Source of the DNA: Axinella damicornis
Lineage: Eukaryota; Porifera; Demospongiae; Axinellida; Axinellidae
Reading direction: 5' to 3'
DNA length: 64,000 bases
Assembly: GCA_963931865.1 (NCBI GenBank)
Contig: OZ007517.1
Location: forward strand, 124,001-188,000
This document shows positions 38,015 through 50,838 of the stretch, one piece after another; position 1 is the first letter of the stretch, and each line of letters begins with the position of its first letter. Under the pieces are notes generated by a model, which saw nothing but the letters and a program-made list of their open reading frames with translations, had not been told where the DNA came from and did not search any database. A program made the position numbers and the translations under genes.

Positions 38015-38106
38015 CATAAGCAGTTTCAGTCTTCATGACCTTGTGTATGGTGTATGCATCATGGATTGGCCAATTCTGATTTTACAGTTGTCTCTGCAAT
38101 AGCTGT

Positions 38107-41065
38107 TCATTGAGGAGATTGAGTTGGATCTGCCATCACTTCTGATCCATACTGACTTCTGATTAAGTCCTGGGCAGTTCTGTGGGCAGCAGAGGTTTTG
38201 GCAAAGTGGCTCTTGGCAATGTGCAGAGGGATTGGCCTTCCTCTGTTGGCCAGGCAGTTCCGCATCGGCCCAAGCCCTGCCGTCAGGGTTTCCCTAGAAA
38301 ACACCCCACCACCTTCAGAGCTCACTGAGAGCATCTGGCCCTGCCTGATGGCATAGCACGCAAATGTATGGCCCGTCATGAAGGCGTCAAACCCTGCCCT
38401 GTGACCAAAGGAAGGCTTCCGAGAGTCAGGAGCAGTCAACTTGACCCGTGCAGCTTCCAAATCCTGGTGAAACAGTTCTGTCAATGCTGGTACGACAGGA
38501 TCTGGTGCAGAGGAACCAGTCGGTTGTTCCTCTGGTTCCTCCTCCTCTTCGGCTGGGTTCCCTCCCTCAGTCGCTGTTGCCTCCTTCGTTCCTGTGGCAG
38601 CTCCATCCTCTGTCCTTGCTGCTTTCCTCTTCTGGTTTCTGTGATCTGGGAGATGCCAGTTATGCAGATATGAAATTCAGCAGACTAACTCCACATGCAA
38701 GCACACGAGGACACTTCCCTCCTACCTCTCTTCCTCTTCCGCCTGATTCTCAGTACCTCAGCGTGGTGCTCCTCCTGAGCGAGGGCTATCAGCACATCAT
38801 GGCTCCCAACACACCCCGGGTTGTTACAGTAGCCATGGTCCTAGAGGTGTGGGGTCAGCACTCACATAGTTTGTTATTTGAGACTCTAAATGCTAAGTTG
38901 AAGCTGGTATCACATATCTGCTCAAGTTTTACCCTTCACTCACAGCAAATGTGGAGCACATTTTCAATTGCAGCACGGCCTCCAGGGGGAGGGGGGAAGG
39001 CGGAGCCAACTGCACACACTCGGTGAACACCTCATGAGAGTATCCAGCAGTGTGGAGCCTCAAGTGGGGCTTCCCCTCCGACTGCCACTGGATGTCCTCC
39101 CGCTGACTGCTGGAACACAATCACTGGGTATTCATTCACTTCATAGCCATGGCCCTATGTGAGTAGTCTAGAGACATCACCTTTTCCTGAAGATGTACTC
39201 AAGGTAGGAGGCCGACTCCCGCACCTGGTACTCAGCAATGGCCTTGGTGTCATATACGCCGCCTCCTTGGAACATCTCCGAGAGGTCAGCCATGAACGAG
39301 GGGAGGGAGGGAGGTAGGGGGGCATAGAAACTTTGGTAGAGGAACAGCAAATCCAACCACCCATTGTGCACCACCAACGGCAGTCCCAGGTGCAGGAGGT
39401 AGGCGAGGAGGGAGCGAGGGGAGTGGTCACCTGGATGCAGCTGGAGGAGACATGCGAGAATATCTGTACACAGGTTCTGCAGGTAATGTGGATTGAGTAC
39501 ACGTTACCTCAGTGATGGTTGGATTGTAAGGAAGACCTTTGGCAAACTGCTTGTTGAAATCAAAGCCGTGCTGAAGGAGGAAGCTGGCGGAGGAGGGGTC
39601 AATCATGTAGGGCTCTTGGCACATCAGCCACACATTGAACACCTCCACTCGGCAGTCCACTGCACTGCGATCACAGCTGCCCCACTGGAAACAGGCCACA
39701 CCCAGAGACAGCACAGCGTACTGGGCAGCTACGTCCTGCATCACTTTGTACTTCTCCTCCAGTGAACTGAGTGTTGGGTGCGTGATAGGTAGTCCAGCTA
39801 TGTAGCACTTCCCGATATAGTAAATTGTGCACTTTAAGCGGGTGTGTGTCAAGCAGGTGTGTGCCTCTGCATATTCTGCAACTTACACATTGTGTCCACG
39901 TGCCCTCTTGCCTCCCAGGCCACTGAGCTCCTGAAAGAGAGGACGAGACAAACTGAGCTCTAATCTATGATCACACCGAGCTCTAATCTATGATCACACT
40001 GAGCTCTAATCTATGATCACACTGAGCTCTAATCTATGATCACACTGAGCTCTAATCTATGATCACACTGAGCTCTAATCTATGATCACACCGAGCTCTA
40101 ATCTATGATCACACCGAGCTCTAATCTATGATCACACTGAGCTCTAATCTATGATCACACTGAGCTCTAATCTATGATCACACTGAGCTCTAATCTATGA
40201 TCACACTGAGCTCTAATCTATGATCACACTGAGCTCTAATCTATGATCACACTGAGCTCTAATCTATGATCACACTGTCTATGATCACACCGAGCTCTAA
40301 TCTATGATCACACCGAGCTCTAATCTATGATCACACTGAGCTCTAATCTATGATCACACTGAGCTCTAATCTATGATCACACTGAGCTCTAATCTATGAT
40401 CACATCGAGCTCTAATCTATGATCACACTGAGCTCTAATCTATGATCACACTGAGCTCTAATCTATGATCACACTGAACTCTAATCTATGATCACACTGA
40501 GCTCTAATCTATGATCACACTGAGCTCTAATCTATGATCTCACCGAGCTCTAATCTATGATCACACTGAGCTCTAATCTATGATCACACTGTGCTCTAAT
40601 CTAGACTGGACATGCAGGCAGTGACATCACAGGCGGTTAAAACACCCTCCATTATATTCCGGTTGTCAACTTGTACTGTATTGCTGTTGCCTGCCCTTGC
40701 CAGGAAGTAGGGCGATGGGTTAGGGAATATTAGGGCCAGGGCTGGTTCTCAATCCGCATGCTTTTCTGGCACCTATACCTATGACTACTTCCTGCTGGAC
40801 CAATATCTACGTCGATGTTCTAATGCTCAAACTCAAAAATTTATCAAGGTCAGCATTGTATCTATCTTATGAACAAGCCGTTTGGAACTAGCCTTGTTTC
40901 CAGGCTGCCCCCTTGTATGCCTAAATTAACCCTAACCCCTTCCTTACTTTTCGTTGTCACGCGTGCAGGGAGGGGGAGAGTCCAGCCCCCCCCCCCCTCT
41001 GCATGAGCTCATAGTTCTGGTGTGACGACGTGCTATGTCATGGTAAAAATGGACCCCCCCAAATT

Positions 41066-41114
<49 letters not shown>

Positions 41115-41765
41115 CAACCAATAAACTCGACCCCCTGGAACTTATTTTACTGCAACATTTGGACCCCCCCTGAAAAATTTGGACCACCCCCTGAACAATT
41201 TGGACCACCCCCTGGAACTAATCTTGTTGATAAATAAGGACCCCCGGAACGTATTTCACTGCAACATTTGGACCCCCTCCGCCAACAACTATATGGACCA
41301 CATCCCTGGAACTAATTTTGTTGATAAATAAAGGACCATGATGATAGTGAATGGCGTATTCAACTATCTCGTCTCCCACACTATTCGTCATTTTGACCTC
41401 GGCTTTTTGCTGTCACTCTCAATCTCCATTCCAATTCTGTCTGCCACTGCGGCAACAGCATCTTTTATAGCACCTTCCCGACCTCTGACATGCACTGATT
41501 CAGGGGAGGACAAATTTTTCAGGGGGGTCCAATTATTTCAGAAAAATTAGTTCCGGGGGGAACCAATTTTAGGGGAGTCCAAATTAAACGTGACGGCTAC
41601 ATGGAAGTACATGAAGTAACTTGTAAATATCTCCGCACGTATCTACACGCGTCCGCTCACCAGGTCCAGTGCCACGAAGTCTGCCTGCTTTACTGCCCTC
41701 GTCAACAGCGGCCATGTGTGCTCCACCGTCTCCACGTTTACATCCACAAGCGGTAGCTCCATCAT
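38107..41765 (-). CDS. TOE1: TOE1, DEDD-family 3' deadenylase
   Basis: TOE1 is a nuclear Caf1-type 3' exonuclease that trims poly(A) and U-tails of snRNAs and works in Cajal bodies. Seven exons (41661-41765, 39887-39930, 39508-39766, 39181-39476, 38944-39109, 38726-38840, 38107-38645) close to 507 residues; human is 510. The catalytic acidic pair is in DFVALDLELSGLGG. Further hallmarks are QYAVLSLGVACF, FLLQHGFDFNKQFAKGLPY, VVHNGWLDLLFLYQSFY, GGVYDTKAIAEY and ASYLEYIFRK. A C3H-type zinc finger (CSTFADHGYC, then CVGSHD; spacing C-x8-C-x4-C-x3-H) crosses the exon 5/6 junction, followed by basic RRKRKR. The C terminus has HRAGFDAFMTG and the LHIAKSHF motif. Intron 1 is about 1.7 kb and full of repeats. 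Two in-frame ATGs start the protein (41765 and 41762). Confidence 0.94.
39953..40605. repeat. 23-base minisatellite, about 28 units
   Basis: The unit is GAGCTCTAATCTATGATCAC plus three bases, nearly perfect, with one internal truncation near 40275. It fills about 650 bases of TOE1 intron 1. There are no unique spacers, so it is a tandem repeat and not a CRISPR array. Confidence 0.95.
41045..41600. mobile_element. Degraded inverted-repeat element with C45 run
   Basis: The left side has TGGACCCCCCCAAATTAGTCC, a C run of 45 (41069-41113) and repeated TTTGGACCACCCCCTGAA blocks. The right side has the inverse type (GGGGAACCAATTTTAGGGGA and TCCAAATT). It looks like a non-autonomous element that gained internal repeats. 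It is in TOE1 intron 1, upstream of exon 2 in gene sense. Confidence 0.5.
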
Positions 41766-41942
41766 GTCCAAGGCCAAGCTACACGTGTTGCAGTTTACCT
41801 CGCGCGCGCGCAAAATGGGTGGAGCTGAGTCACGTGAGCGTGCTGATTGCTGATTAGTTTAACTGGGTTAATAAAAAATGGATGGTGATAAACAAGTGAT
41901 AACTTGTTGACATATAAAAGAATGTTGTGATGATGAATGTAT
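41766..41942. promoter_or_regulatory. TOE1 upstream region and 3' end of the ROCO gene
   Basis: 177 bases separate the TOE1 start from the stop of the upstream same-strand ROCO kinase gene. A palindromic TCACGTGA (CACGTG at 41831-41836) and a CG-alternating stretch (about 41801-41811) lie 35-70 bases before the TOE1 start. Confidence 0.45.
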
Positions 41943-44485
41943 TTAATGAGACGGCAGGTGACCCACATGCTCCTCATGATTGCATTGTGGGTCTACAGTA
42001 ACGAAACTGGTCCATACAGTAAACATGCCGAGAGCGTCCTTGAAGTCCCCCTCGACCTCTGCCTGCCCGAACGTGACCAGCTGCTGCTGGGCGCTGAGGG
42101 ACACGATGCAGGACAGGGAGGAGTGTCTCTGGTGCACTAGGACCACGTCTGTTGAGATTGGGTTGAATGCAATGAGGTGGCCGCCCTGCGTCCCCACCCA
42201 CACTGCGTCCGGACTGGACACAATGTTTGTGACAGCTGCCTGGGGGTGGGAAACACCAGAGATCCCCAAAATGGCACTGCAGGGAATTGAGGAAGGGAAG
42301 AAGTCAATGTATGTCCTACATAGTTACCTCTCATTCGCGACACACATTGGCAGTCTCAGTTTGAAGTACAGTCATGTTTGAATTAGCATGCTGACAATCT
42401 CAACGATCTTATGGACATCGAACCAATTTGTCTTTACTCTAGATGTTGTCAGAGGTTGACAACTCTGCTATTGACAGAATGGAATATTTTGCACTCACTG
42501 GCAGTCAATGGTGTCCACACAGTGTGCGGAGAAGCAGTCACACAAGACGACCTCGCTCCTGCTGTTGAAGGTGATCCAGATACGGTGATAACAACCTACC
42601 AGGTGGGTCACCACGGTGAGCTCCTGCAGTGCAGGTTTGTAGTGCTTCATGAGGTACTCCTTTGTGTCCAGACCAATAAAGTTTCTGCCACACCCACACC
42701 ACACCGTACCCTCATGGTACACCCCACAGGTGATGGCTGTCTTGTCAGCGTCAGGATGGTTCACCACCTGGGTGATAATGGGCTTGGTCTCCAGCAGGTG
42801 TTTCCTTCCGTCATTTGGCGGGACAAACACAGCAATCCTTCCGCTGCTCATCCCCACGATGACTCTGGTGCCACCGCTGGTGGTGTGTTGGGGGAAGATG
42901 CAGAGGGGCTTGCCAGGGAGGGGCTCGGGGGAGATGTGTCCGGAGGTGAGAGAGGGGAGCTGGAGGGAAAACACCAAGTTTGTGTCCTCAGAAGCAAAGA
43001 ACGCTTCACTTCCTGCGACCGTCATGCAGCAGATTCTCTCTCCTTGGTACGGGATGGCCAACTGCCTCATCTGCCAACTCCCTGGAGTGAGCTGAACAAC
43101 GTAGTCCGAGGTCTCCCTCATGGCCAGCACCACGTCAGCACTCTCACTGTACACGGCCTGGGTCATGGGAGCCGTGATGAAGAAGTTGGCCTGCGGAAGC
43201 CCTCCAGGACAGACCAGCAGGCGACTGCAGACCCCCTGGGCTGAGGGGCGGTCAGCTGGGCTGATCATGAGGCAGTCCTCCATCAACTTCTGCATGCATA
43301 CCGAGTGGCAGGAGGAGATAACGTCTGGACGTGCTGCAGGGTGCCGGCCCCCTTCCAGGAACCGCTGGGAAGAGGAGGAGATGGGGGAGGGGGGCTTGTT
43401 GTCTGTGAGGGCCTCGGCAAGGCCGACGCTAAGCTGGGGGAAGTCGGCATTGTAGATCATTTGCAGCTGCTGCCGTTTATTGATGACACTAGCGAAGAGC
43501 TTCCGGCCCGTCACCACCACATGCAGCACCAGAGCAAAGGAGAAGATGTCCACCTGCACAGAGAGGAGGGGGAAACCCCTCACAACATGCATTGAGCTGC
43601 TGTTCCTCCAAAATAAATGACTACTGCTAGAGGCAGGAAACCAACGGGCTGAACAATTTGCTGCATGGTCAGTACTAGTAGAGGAGGAGAACACAAGCTC
43701 TGCACATGGCAGTAGTCTCTTTCTCACACTGACCTGATTGGTCGACACAACAACATTGGGTCAATAATAACCAGTACTAGCCTCATTCCCAGGCATCAGT
43801 ACTTGATTGCTTGCAGTATGCATACGCTAGTCCTGTTCCCAGACCCTCCCCGAAATGCAGAAAGATCTGGTGTTCTGAGCGACATTTCTTATCACATGGG
43901 GTGGGGCTATATGATGTAAAGAATGTCATAATTGCACCTCGTTTACAAAATGGCCGCAAAGTCAGGACAGCTGAAGACAGGCTGCGAGGCAAGCCTTCAC
44001 TGTGTACGAGACTATACATGATACTGTTGGCCGTCTGCCTAATTGCATACGTTGAGATCTCAAATCTGAGCTTGGCCCTGCCCTATGTGACAGGAAATAT
44101 TGCTCAGAACACAAGACCCTCTTTCCGCACTTCGGGGAGGGTCTGGGAACGAGACTAACTGCAAGCGATCAAATACCAGCAGTGGGAATGGCCTGGGAAC
44201 GAGGCTTAACAAGGACAATGTTTAAATGTGCTCCTCCTGACCTTCTCATCGTAGGCCTGGTTTCTGTGGGCCTTGAAGAGCTCAGGTGCCATGTACTCTT
44301 CTGTGCCCTTGTGGCGCCACAACCCTGACGGCGTGGAGAACTGGGAGACACCGTAGTCTGCTAGTCGGACGTCCACTCCCCGGTCCGGATGCAGGGACCA
44401 CACTAGGACATTACCTGGCTTGATGTCACGGTGGATGATGAAGAGGGAGTGGAGGTAGCGAATACCGTCTGCTATCTGTGTGTGT

Positions 44486-44518
<33 letters not shown>

Positions 44519-47500
44519 CGTAGACATGACGTGATCCTCGCCCTTATTCTCATCCAGCACAAGGAAGGCCTGGTACGGTTTGTGTGATGCTCATGTTCAG
44601 TGCTCCTATTGCACTCCAAGCTCCAGAGGGTGTCCAATCAACTCTACTATATTCCTTCCTATACCTACGTCATTATGCACCAGCCCCTCCCACTTTCTGT
44701 ACTGCAGAGAAGCTGGAATGAGGCTATGTGATCTCACCTGGAACAGCACCCTGTGTGCAATGTTGTGGTGGAGGCCGTGGGGACAAAGGTCAAGGTGATC
44801 GTTGAGGGAGGACTGCGGGGCCAGCTGCATCACCATGCAGAGTGGGTGGAGTGCCACGCCCACCAGGGACACCACACGAGGGTGATCAAGATGACTCATG
44901 ATGGTCAACTCCTCGCGAAGGTCCTTGTATTGCTGGAGGAGAATGTCCTGCTTGTATGGCCGTCGGAACACCTTCACTGCCACGGGAACATTGTCATATG
45001 ACCCTCGGAAAACCTTCAGAGAAGAATTTCAAACTATATTCACAGACAACACAAAGCTAAACAACAACAACCTTAGTAGTTCAAACACAGAGACGATAAC
45101 TTTCAACTCGGATATGCCTCCACTGGATAGTTGAACTGGTCTCCCCTCTCAAGGGCAGCAACACAACCAGAATGCCCTCACCTTTCCAAATCCTCCTCGG
45201 CCAAGTGTCGAATCTTCATCTTCCTGAAACTGTAGCAGCTCTGGCTTGAGGAGCAGCTTGTCTGCGAAGTCGACAAGCAGCACATGGGGGCTAATGGAGC
45301 ACAGGGAGACCTCCACCTCGCACTTGGGACAAGTGATGGAGCTCTCATTGACTGACAGCAGGACCGTAGTGGCGAGAGGGAAGAGTGTCAGATTGTTTTC
45401 CAGTATAGCAATGGCCGGTTGGCTGTCGTTGTCACTGGTGGGGACGGAGGTGAAGGTGGGGGGAGGAGAGGGACTGCGGTTCACCTTCAAGCTGGAACCA
45501 GAGAAGCTGTACGAAGCTCGAGAGTCTGTGCTGGGTCGGCGTGAGTAGGAGGCCTTTTGTTTGAACTCGTCCAACGTGATCACCTGGGAGACCTCCAGGG
45601 ACGAGCACGCAAACGAGGGGCTGCATCCCAGTGTTGAATCGTTCTCTTCCCAGAACCGTTTCATACAGGAGGGGCAGGGGCTATAGTAGGTCACCTCCAG
45701 CCCCGAGTAGCACTCCTCCGTGAGCACGTCAATGCACGATGAGATGAATGAGAGGACCTTGACCCTTGGTACGACCCTCCCAGTGATGATCACAGCCACA
45801 GCGCTGTCACATGCCTCCAGCCAGAGCTTGGTCCCACAGGGGAACTCGGCAAAGAGGCCTTTCTTCCAGAACACGTAGCTGGCAAAGTGGTCGGCATGGG
45901 ACAGTGAGCAGTCTGGGTCCTGTTTTTCGATCCTGGTGGACGTGCTGGTGGGACTCCTCTGCTGGAGGATGGGCTGGGAGATGTTCACTAGCTTCTCGGT
46001 GAGAGCCCTGCGCCGTGTGGTGGGTAGAGTCATGGCGTTGGTGTTGGAGAGGGCCCAGATCTTGTTCCTCAAGGTGCCCTCGTCCCCGGGTGCTCTGGTG
46101 TCATCCTGACACATGTACCCACGCCGGTCTAGACGTAGACTACCAGTGTGACGTACGAATGCAGATCGTATGGTGGAGGTGACAGCGTTGACCATCCCAG
46201 AAAGACCCCAGTCAGTCTCATCCTCACCTGTGGTGAGGGGGGAAGAGTCAGCGGCAAGAAGCTGGCCGGAGAGTTGCCGAATGAAGATCAACACTCGTGC
46301 CAGAAGCCTTGGGAAGAATCCGACCGGGAGGTAGTCGAACTGCACATACTGGGTGATAGTGTTGGCATCATCCATGAGGTTGTAGGAGGGGTAGTGGGAC
46401 GGCGGGGAGGTTGGGAGGAGGGACGGGATGAGGAAGCTGTTCTTTTCCATATCGAGACTCACCAAGATGTCAAAGGACTCCATCATCAGTAGGAAGCTGT
46501 TGTAGAACTGGGGAGGGATCTCGGCACTCTGAAAGCTCTGGGGCAGCTGTCCACTCACAAGGATGGGGCTGTGGTGGGACGACTGCACTCGGGAGTTGAT
46601 GACGCTGGCAAGCGTGTTGAACAGCCAGTGGGGGTCAAGGAAGTAGAGGTCACTGACCCCTGCCTGGTGGGATCTGAAGTGCACAATGGTCCCCGCCTCG
46701 TGGAGGAAGTGACAAGCCAGAGCAAACTCCTCCTCATCCTGTTCCAGGTCTTCTGGATTGTGGAGCGTCAGAGAGCGCACATAGTCCACAAACTCCTCAT
46801 GACGTAGGATGGGGGCACTCTGCCAGTCCCGGCATAGGCTGCACACTTTGACCTCCACCAGGCTCTGTAGCTCCTGGTAGGACCGGGGAACCACGTCCTC
46901 CAGGAAGGGAACCTGCGTCCGGGGGTGACGAAGTTGCAGCATGATTTCGTAGATATCGTTCATCAGCAGCTCGACATCGTCCTTGTTGAGGCAGTCCATG
47001 ATGACCGAGTGGTGCACGGGGGGCAGCCCCAGCTTTGCGGCATAGGAGCGTTTCCTCAGCTGGTTCACACTTCCCAGCACTTCCTCCTCCCACTGGGCGA
47101 CAGTCGCGTTGCTGACTGCAGGCCGTTGGTCAGCGTGAGTGGCAACCAGGACCACGGGAGAGCCTGGCACGCATGCCTGGATGCTTCTGAGCCAAGGACA
47201 GAGTTTTCTGAGCCCTTCCACTCCCTCAGTGATGTCCCAGAGACATACATAGACAGAGCGATAGGTCAGGAAGCACTGGTGGGTTGACCTGTAACAGTGT
47301 AAACAGTTCAGTAACACCAAGACCCTATTATCCTGACTGTAAACCAATTGTAAAGGTCAACATTAGCTCATGAATCACCATTCCTACCCCACAAAGTATG
47401 AATACTACACAGGTTGACCAAAGATGAATGATAGATGCAAACTTTGATTCTGATAGTTATGTCCTGTGGATAATAAGGTAGTACCGATACTATAGTTTTA

Positions 47501-50500
47501 TGCCGATCAAGCCGATATCCATGTTGGACCATGTCTGACCTCGGGGCTGGAAGTGAACAGGTTTAAATTAGTACTCCACAGCCTGAGTGGATCTATACCT
47601 ACCCATATTGAATCAAACACTGCTAGAGTTGAACGCTCATGTCTGGCACTGACCTGTAGACTTCACTCCCGACAAAGTCGATCATGTGGAAGGTGACCTT
47701 TGGCCTGTCCCTGCGCACCTTCAGTCGTGGTGGATACTCAAACGTGGCCTCCTTCATGTGGGGGGAGGGGGTACCATTGCTCGGCTTAGAGCTGATGAAC
47801 TGCTTGAAAAGAGTTGACTTTCCCGACCCCGCCTCCCCCATCAGGACTAACTTGAGGTGACGGTAGGGGGTTGACCCCCGCAGCTTACAGCGCAGGTACG
47901 CCATGATCACCCTAGTCCCCCTGTTGGCCTCTTCTGGCGGGGGAGAGACAAGGTTGTCCGTGTCAACCCGAAATACGCAGAGGAAGCGGCAGTGAGCGAG
48001 GTACGGTGTGATGGTGGTGAGCTTGGGTAGCCCCAGTGCCTCCAAGAGGGTGAGGCTTGGCAGGATGCAGACCCACTCCGGGATCTGACTGAGGGAAGGG
48101 TTGGAGCTGATGTTGACACGACTGACGGAACGAATACAAGGATAGAGGTTGTAGCCGGTGAGCCTCAGTACCCTCTGGGCGGCCGAGATCTGCCTCTGCT
48201 GGTCCACTCTGCTGGGGAGGTTCTTCTCCATCTCCCTCTCGCGGTGGGTGTCAGCCGTCCTGTTCCTGCCCTCCAGGATGCAGTACGGCACGTTGTGGAG
48301 ACGGTTGTGCGAAAGGTCAAGATCACGAAGGTACGGACAGTTCCACTTGAGGATGCTCGGGATGGACTCGATGCAGTTGCGGGAGGCATTCAGTAGCCGC
48401 AGCGAGGACATCTGGAACAGCTCCTCCGGGAGACACAAGAGGAGATTATTGGAGATGTTGATGTGCGTGAAGCAGCTGGTGGCGACCCAGCTCGGGGGGA
48501 GGTAGATGAGGGCCACCCCCGACTTGACCAGGTGTTCGGCACTGGTGCCTTGCTGGCAGAATGTGTTCAGCAGGTGGAGGGAGGCCTTGGGGTACTTCTC
48601 GGCCAGACGGACAATGGTAGACATGGCAAGGGTGTGGTCGAGGTTGTACGCAAACCATGCGATGGTCATGAGCGCAGGAGTCCTGGTGCTGGTGAGGCCA
48701 GCCGTCTCCAAGCTGGTCATGGTGTGTGCCAGCCACGTGACAGGGTTACTGCCCTCCATCGTGCCCAGCAACAGCTTCACCACCTGCACCTTGCCCTCCC
48801 GGCACGCTGTCTCCACCACCTGCAGTGTGAACAACAGACAACACCTGCAATAAATATGTGCACAGTGCAGCTGTTGTAAAGCCCTTAACTACTGAATTCT
48901 TTCCCAACAGTACACCTATTCAGCACATGCCATCCTCGTAGCCTCGTTCCCAGGCTCTTGATCGTTCGAGAACGAGAGCCTGGGAACGAGGCTATCCTCC
49001 TAGGCGCTCCTCTCCAGCTGTGTTTGTTTACAAGTACAGGGTCAAAATGAAAAGAGCCAGTCCGCAGAGAGCACAAGAGTGGTGGGTCAGGGTTCAACAA
49101 GCGAAGTGCCATGTTCAGACACCGGAATGTGCAGTACATGCAGAATAGTTGACAGCAACAGTCCACGGATGAGGTGAGTTTGAAACGAACAACTCTCGGT
49201 GGTTTGTTTTGAAACAAGCCAGTTAATAAGCAAGTCAGCATGAGCAGAATACTGGCCTGCAATGTGAAAATTGACAATAACACTCCATTGATAAGTGCTA
49301 GCTCTCTGAAACCCGATGCCAAGCACATCGAGTGATGGTGAAGGCACCATGAAATTCAAGCAGTTGGTGTCAGTCTAGTTTCACATATCCACATTCTCTG
49401 GTTTGTGGACACAAAAGCCGTACAGTGTAATATCACTTTCAAACACATCCCCAGGAATGCCACGCCCACCTTTGCCTTGTTGTCCTCGTCCAGCAGGGAG
49501 AGAAGAGGCGCGATGATCACGCTGTCGAACAAGGTATGCAGCTGCACACTGTCCTTGACCGTGACCCGCCAGAGGGATGGAGGAGGGCGGCCCGCCAGCA
49601 CATTGCTCAGGTTCACAGAGAGCGGCAACTATGGTGAACAGAGAGAGAGGAAGAGAGTGGCCGTCAGTGAGGTGAAGCGCGAAGCAAACACTGAATGCAT
49701 CAATGGTGCCTCAGGATGTGCTCTACAGTCACAGAGCAGCTCAGTGTGTATGCTCTTAGACATACCTCCACAGGTGCCTCTCCATGTGGTTTGAAGGTGG
49801 TCTCAAAGTGGTTCTCGAGCACCGACACCTCTAACTGTGGGTCCTCAAATGCACTGAACAGTTTCTCCACACATTTGTAAGCGTACGTGATACTTCCCTG
49901 ATGTGTGTGTAGGTGTACACATGTGAGCACGTGTGTGTTGTGGGGGGGGGAAGTATATCTGAAGCAGCTGCACCTATCAACCAGTACATGAGTCAGGACA
50001 GCTCAACATGTGGCAGACATGTTTGCACCATGTTGCACTGGTGTTGACTGAAAGGATCTCCTGGCCTCTTCAGGCAGGCAGACGGCCATACCTGGCTGTC
50101 GGGTCGATACATGACCAGGAAGGAATGGTTAGTAATGTCGACAAGTCCGGAGTTGAGGATGAACCCACAGTCGTCAAGCCTACACTCCTTCTGTGAGAGA
50201 CAGAGAGAGAGGGAGAGACGTGCTAGAGAACAACAAGCAACTGCAATCTCAGTACTGGGATGTATTACAAGCATCAGTGCATTAACAGCATCCAATCACT
50301 GTTTTTTTGTTGTCATTGGATGTCCACAACAAAGATTGCTTGTTTTCTAAAGTGCCAAGTTTAGATAACACACTTCCTAGTATAGCAGAATAAACAAATA
50401 TTAATGGAAGCGACTGACCAGCAAGGTGGCTCATTCTCAGGCCCATTTCCTCTTAACGTGTGCAGGAGGAAAGAGCCTGGGTATGCAACTACGAGGCTGC

Positions 50501-50838
50501 CTTCGTAATCCCAGAACCGAGCTGTCACTCACCTGTATGCGTATGTGCACGTCTGCAAGCTCAGAGAGAACCCGCGAGTGGGACCCTTCGAACCACTCCC
50601 TCTTGAAGGATGTCTTGCCACACCCACCACTGCCAAACACATGCAGCGTCAGGCATGGCCTGGGGGCAGGAGGGAAGGGGCATGGCTACTATCACTACAT
50701 GCTGACAGAGTAGTACTCACACTGAGCATACCTACCAGAGGAGGAGTGTAACATACCATACACCATCACTGGCTGTCTCTACATACTCTGCATCAGTAAC
50801 TAATTGCCGTAACATTACCTCACAACTTCTTCGTTCAT
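41943..50838 (-). CDS. LRRK-like ROCO protein kinase
   Basis: A large GTPase-kinase of the LRRK family. Eleven exons (50819-50838, 50533-50659, 50092-50190, 49766-49897, 49470-49628, 47654-48819, 45182-47288, 44738-45013, 44242-44475, 42499-43553, 41943-42276) close exactly to 1902 residues. In order: an N-terminal P-loop (VFGSGGCGKTS, residues 14-24); an ankyrin-like ACREGKVQVVKLLL (about 185); leucine-rich repeats (about 290-460, NISNNLLLCLPEELF, LDLSHNRLHNVP); ROC GTPase (GEAGSGKS at 507-514, IDFVGSEVY, then VATHAD); COR to about 1000; kinase with LGRGGFGK (1263-1270), VAVK, HRDIKPGN, ADYG (as in LRRKs, in place of DFG) and MAPEL; and a C-terminal region (1500-1902) with propeller-like strands as in LRRK1/2. 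The divergent neighbour is MMACHC. Closest human relatives are LRRK1/LRRK2; which one is uncertain. Confidence 0.9.
43777..44207. mobile_element. TAGCC element with a second copy inserted inside it
   Basis: The outer arms (TAGCCTCATTCCCAGGC at about 43778; GGCCTGGGAACGAGGCT ending about 44206) also share a GATTGCTTGCAG/CTGCAAGCGATC segment. Between these lies an inner element (43828-44158) with its own ends, TAGTCCTGTTCCCAGACC and GGTCTGGGAACGAGACTA, and inner CTCCCCGAAATGC-type arms. It lies in the ROCO kinase intron between exons 9 and 10. Confidence 0.7.
44476..44520. repeat. GT microsatellite at ROCO kinase exon 9 acceptor
   Basis: In gene sense this is a CA repeat that runs directly into the acceptor CACAG of exon 9 (44475). 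Confidence 0.88.
48939..48994. mobile_element. TAGCC fold-back element in ROCO intron 5
   Basis: TAGCCTCGTTCCCAGGCTC and its inverse, with GATCGTTCGAGAACGA as the loop. It is a compact 56-base copy. Confidence 0.7.

Noticed and set aside
39953..40605. Possible CRISPR-like array
   Set aside because: Units are directly contiguous without unique spacers, and the context is an animal intron.
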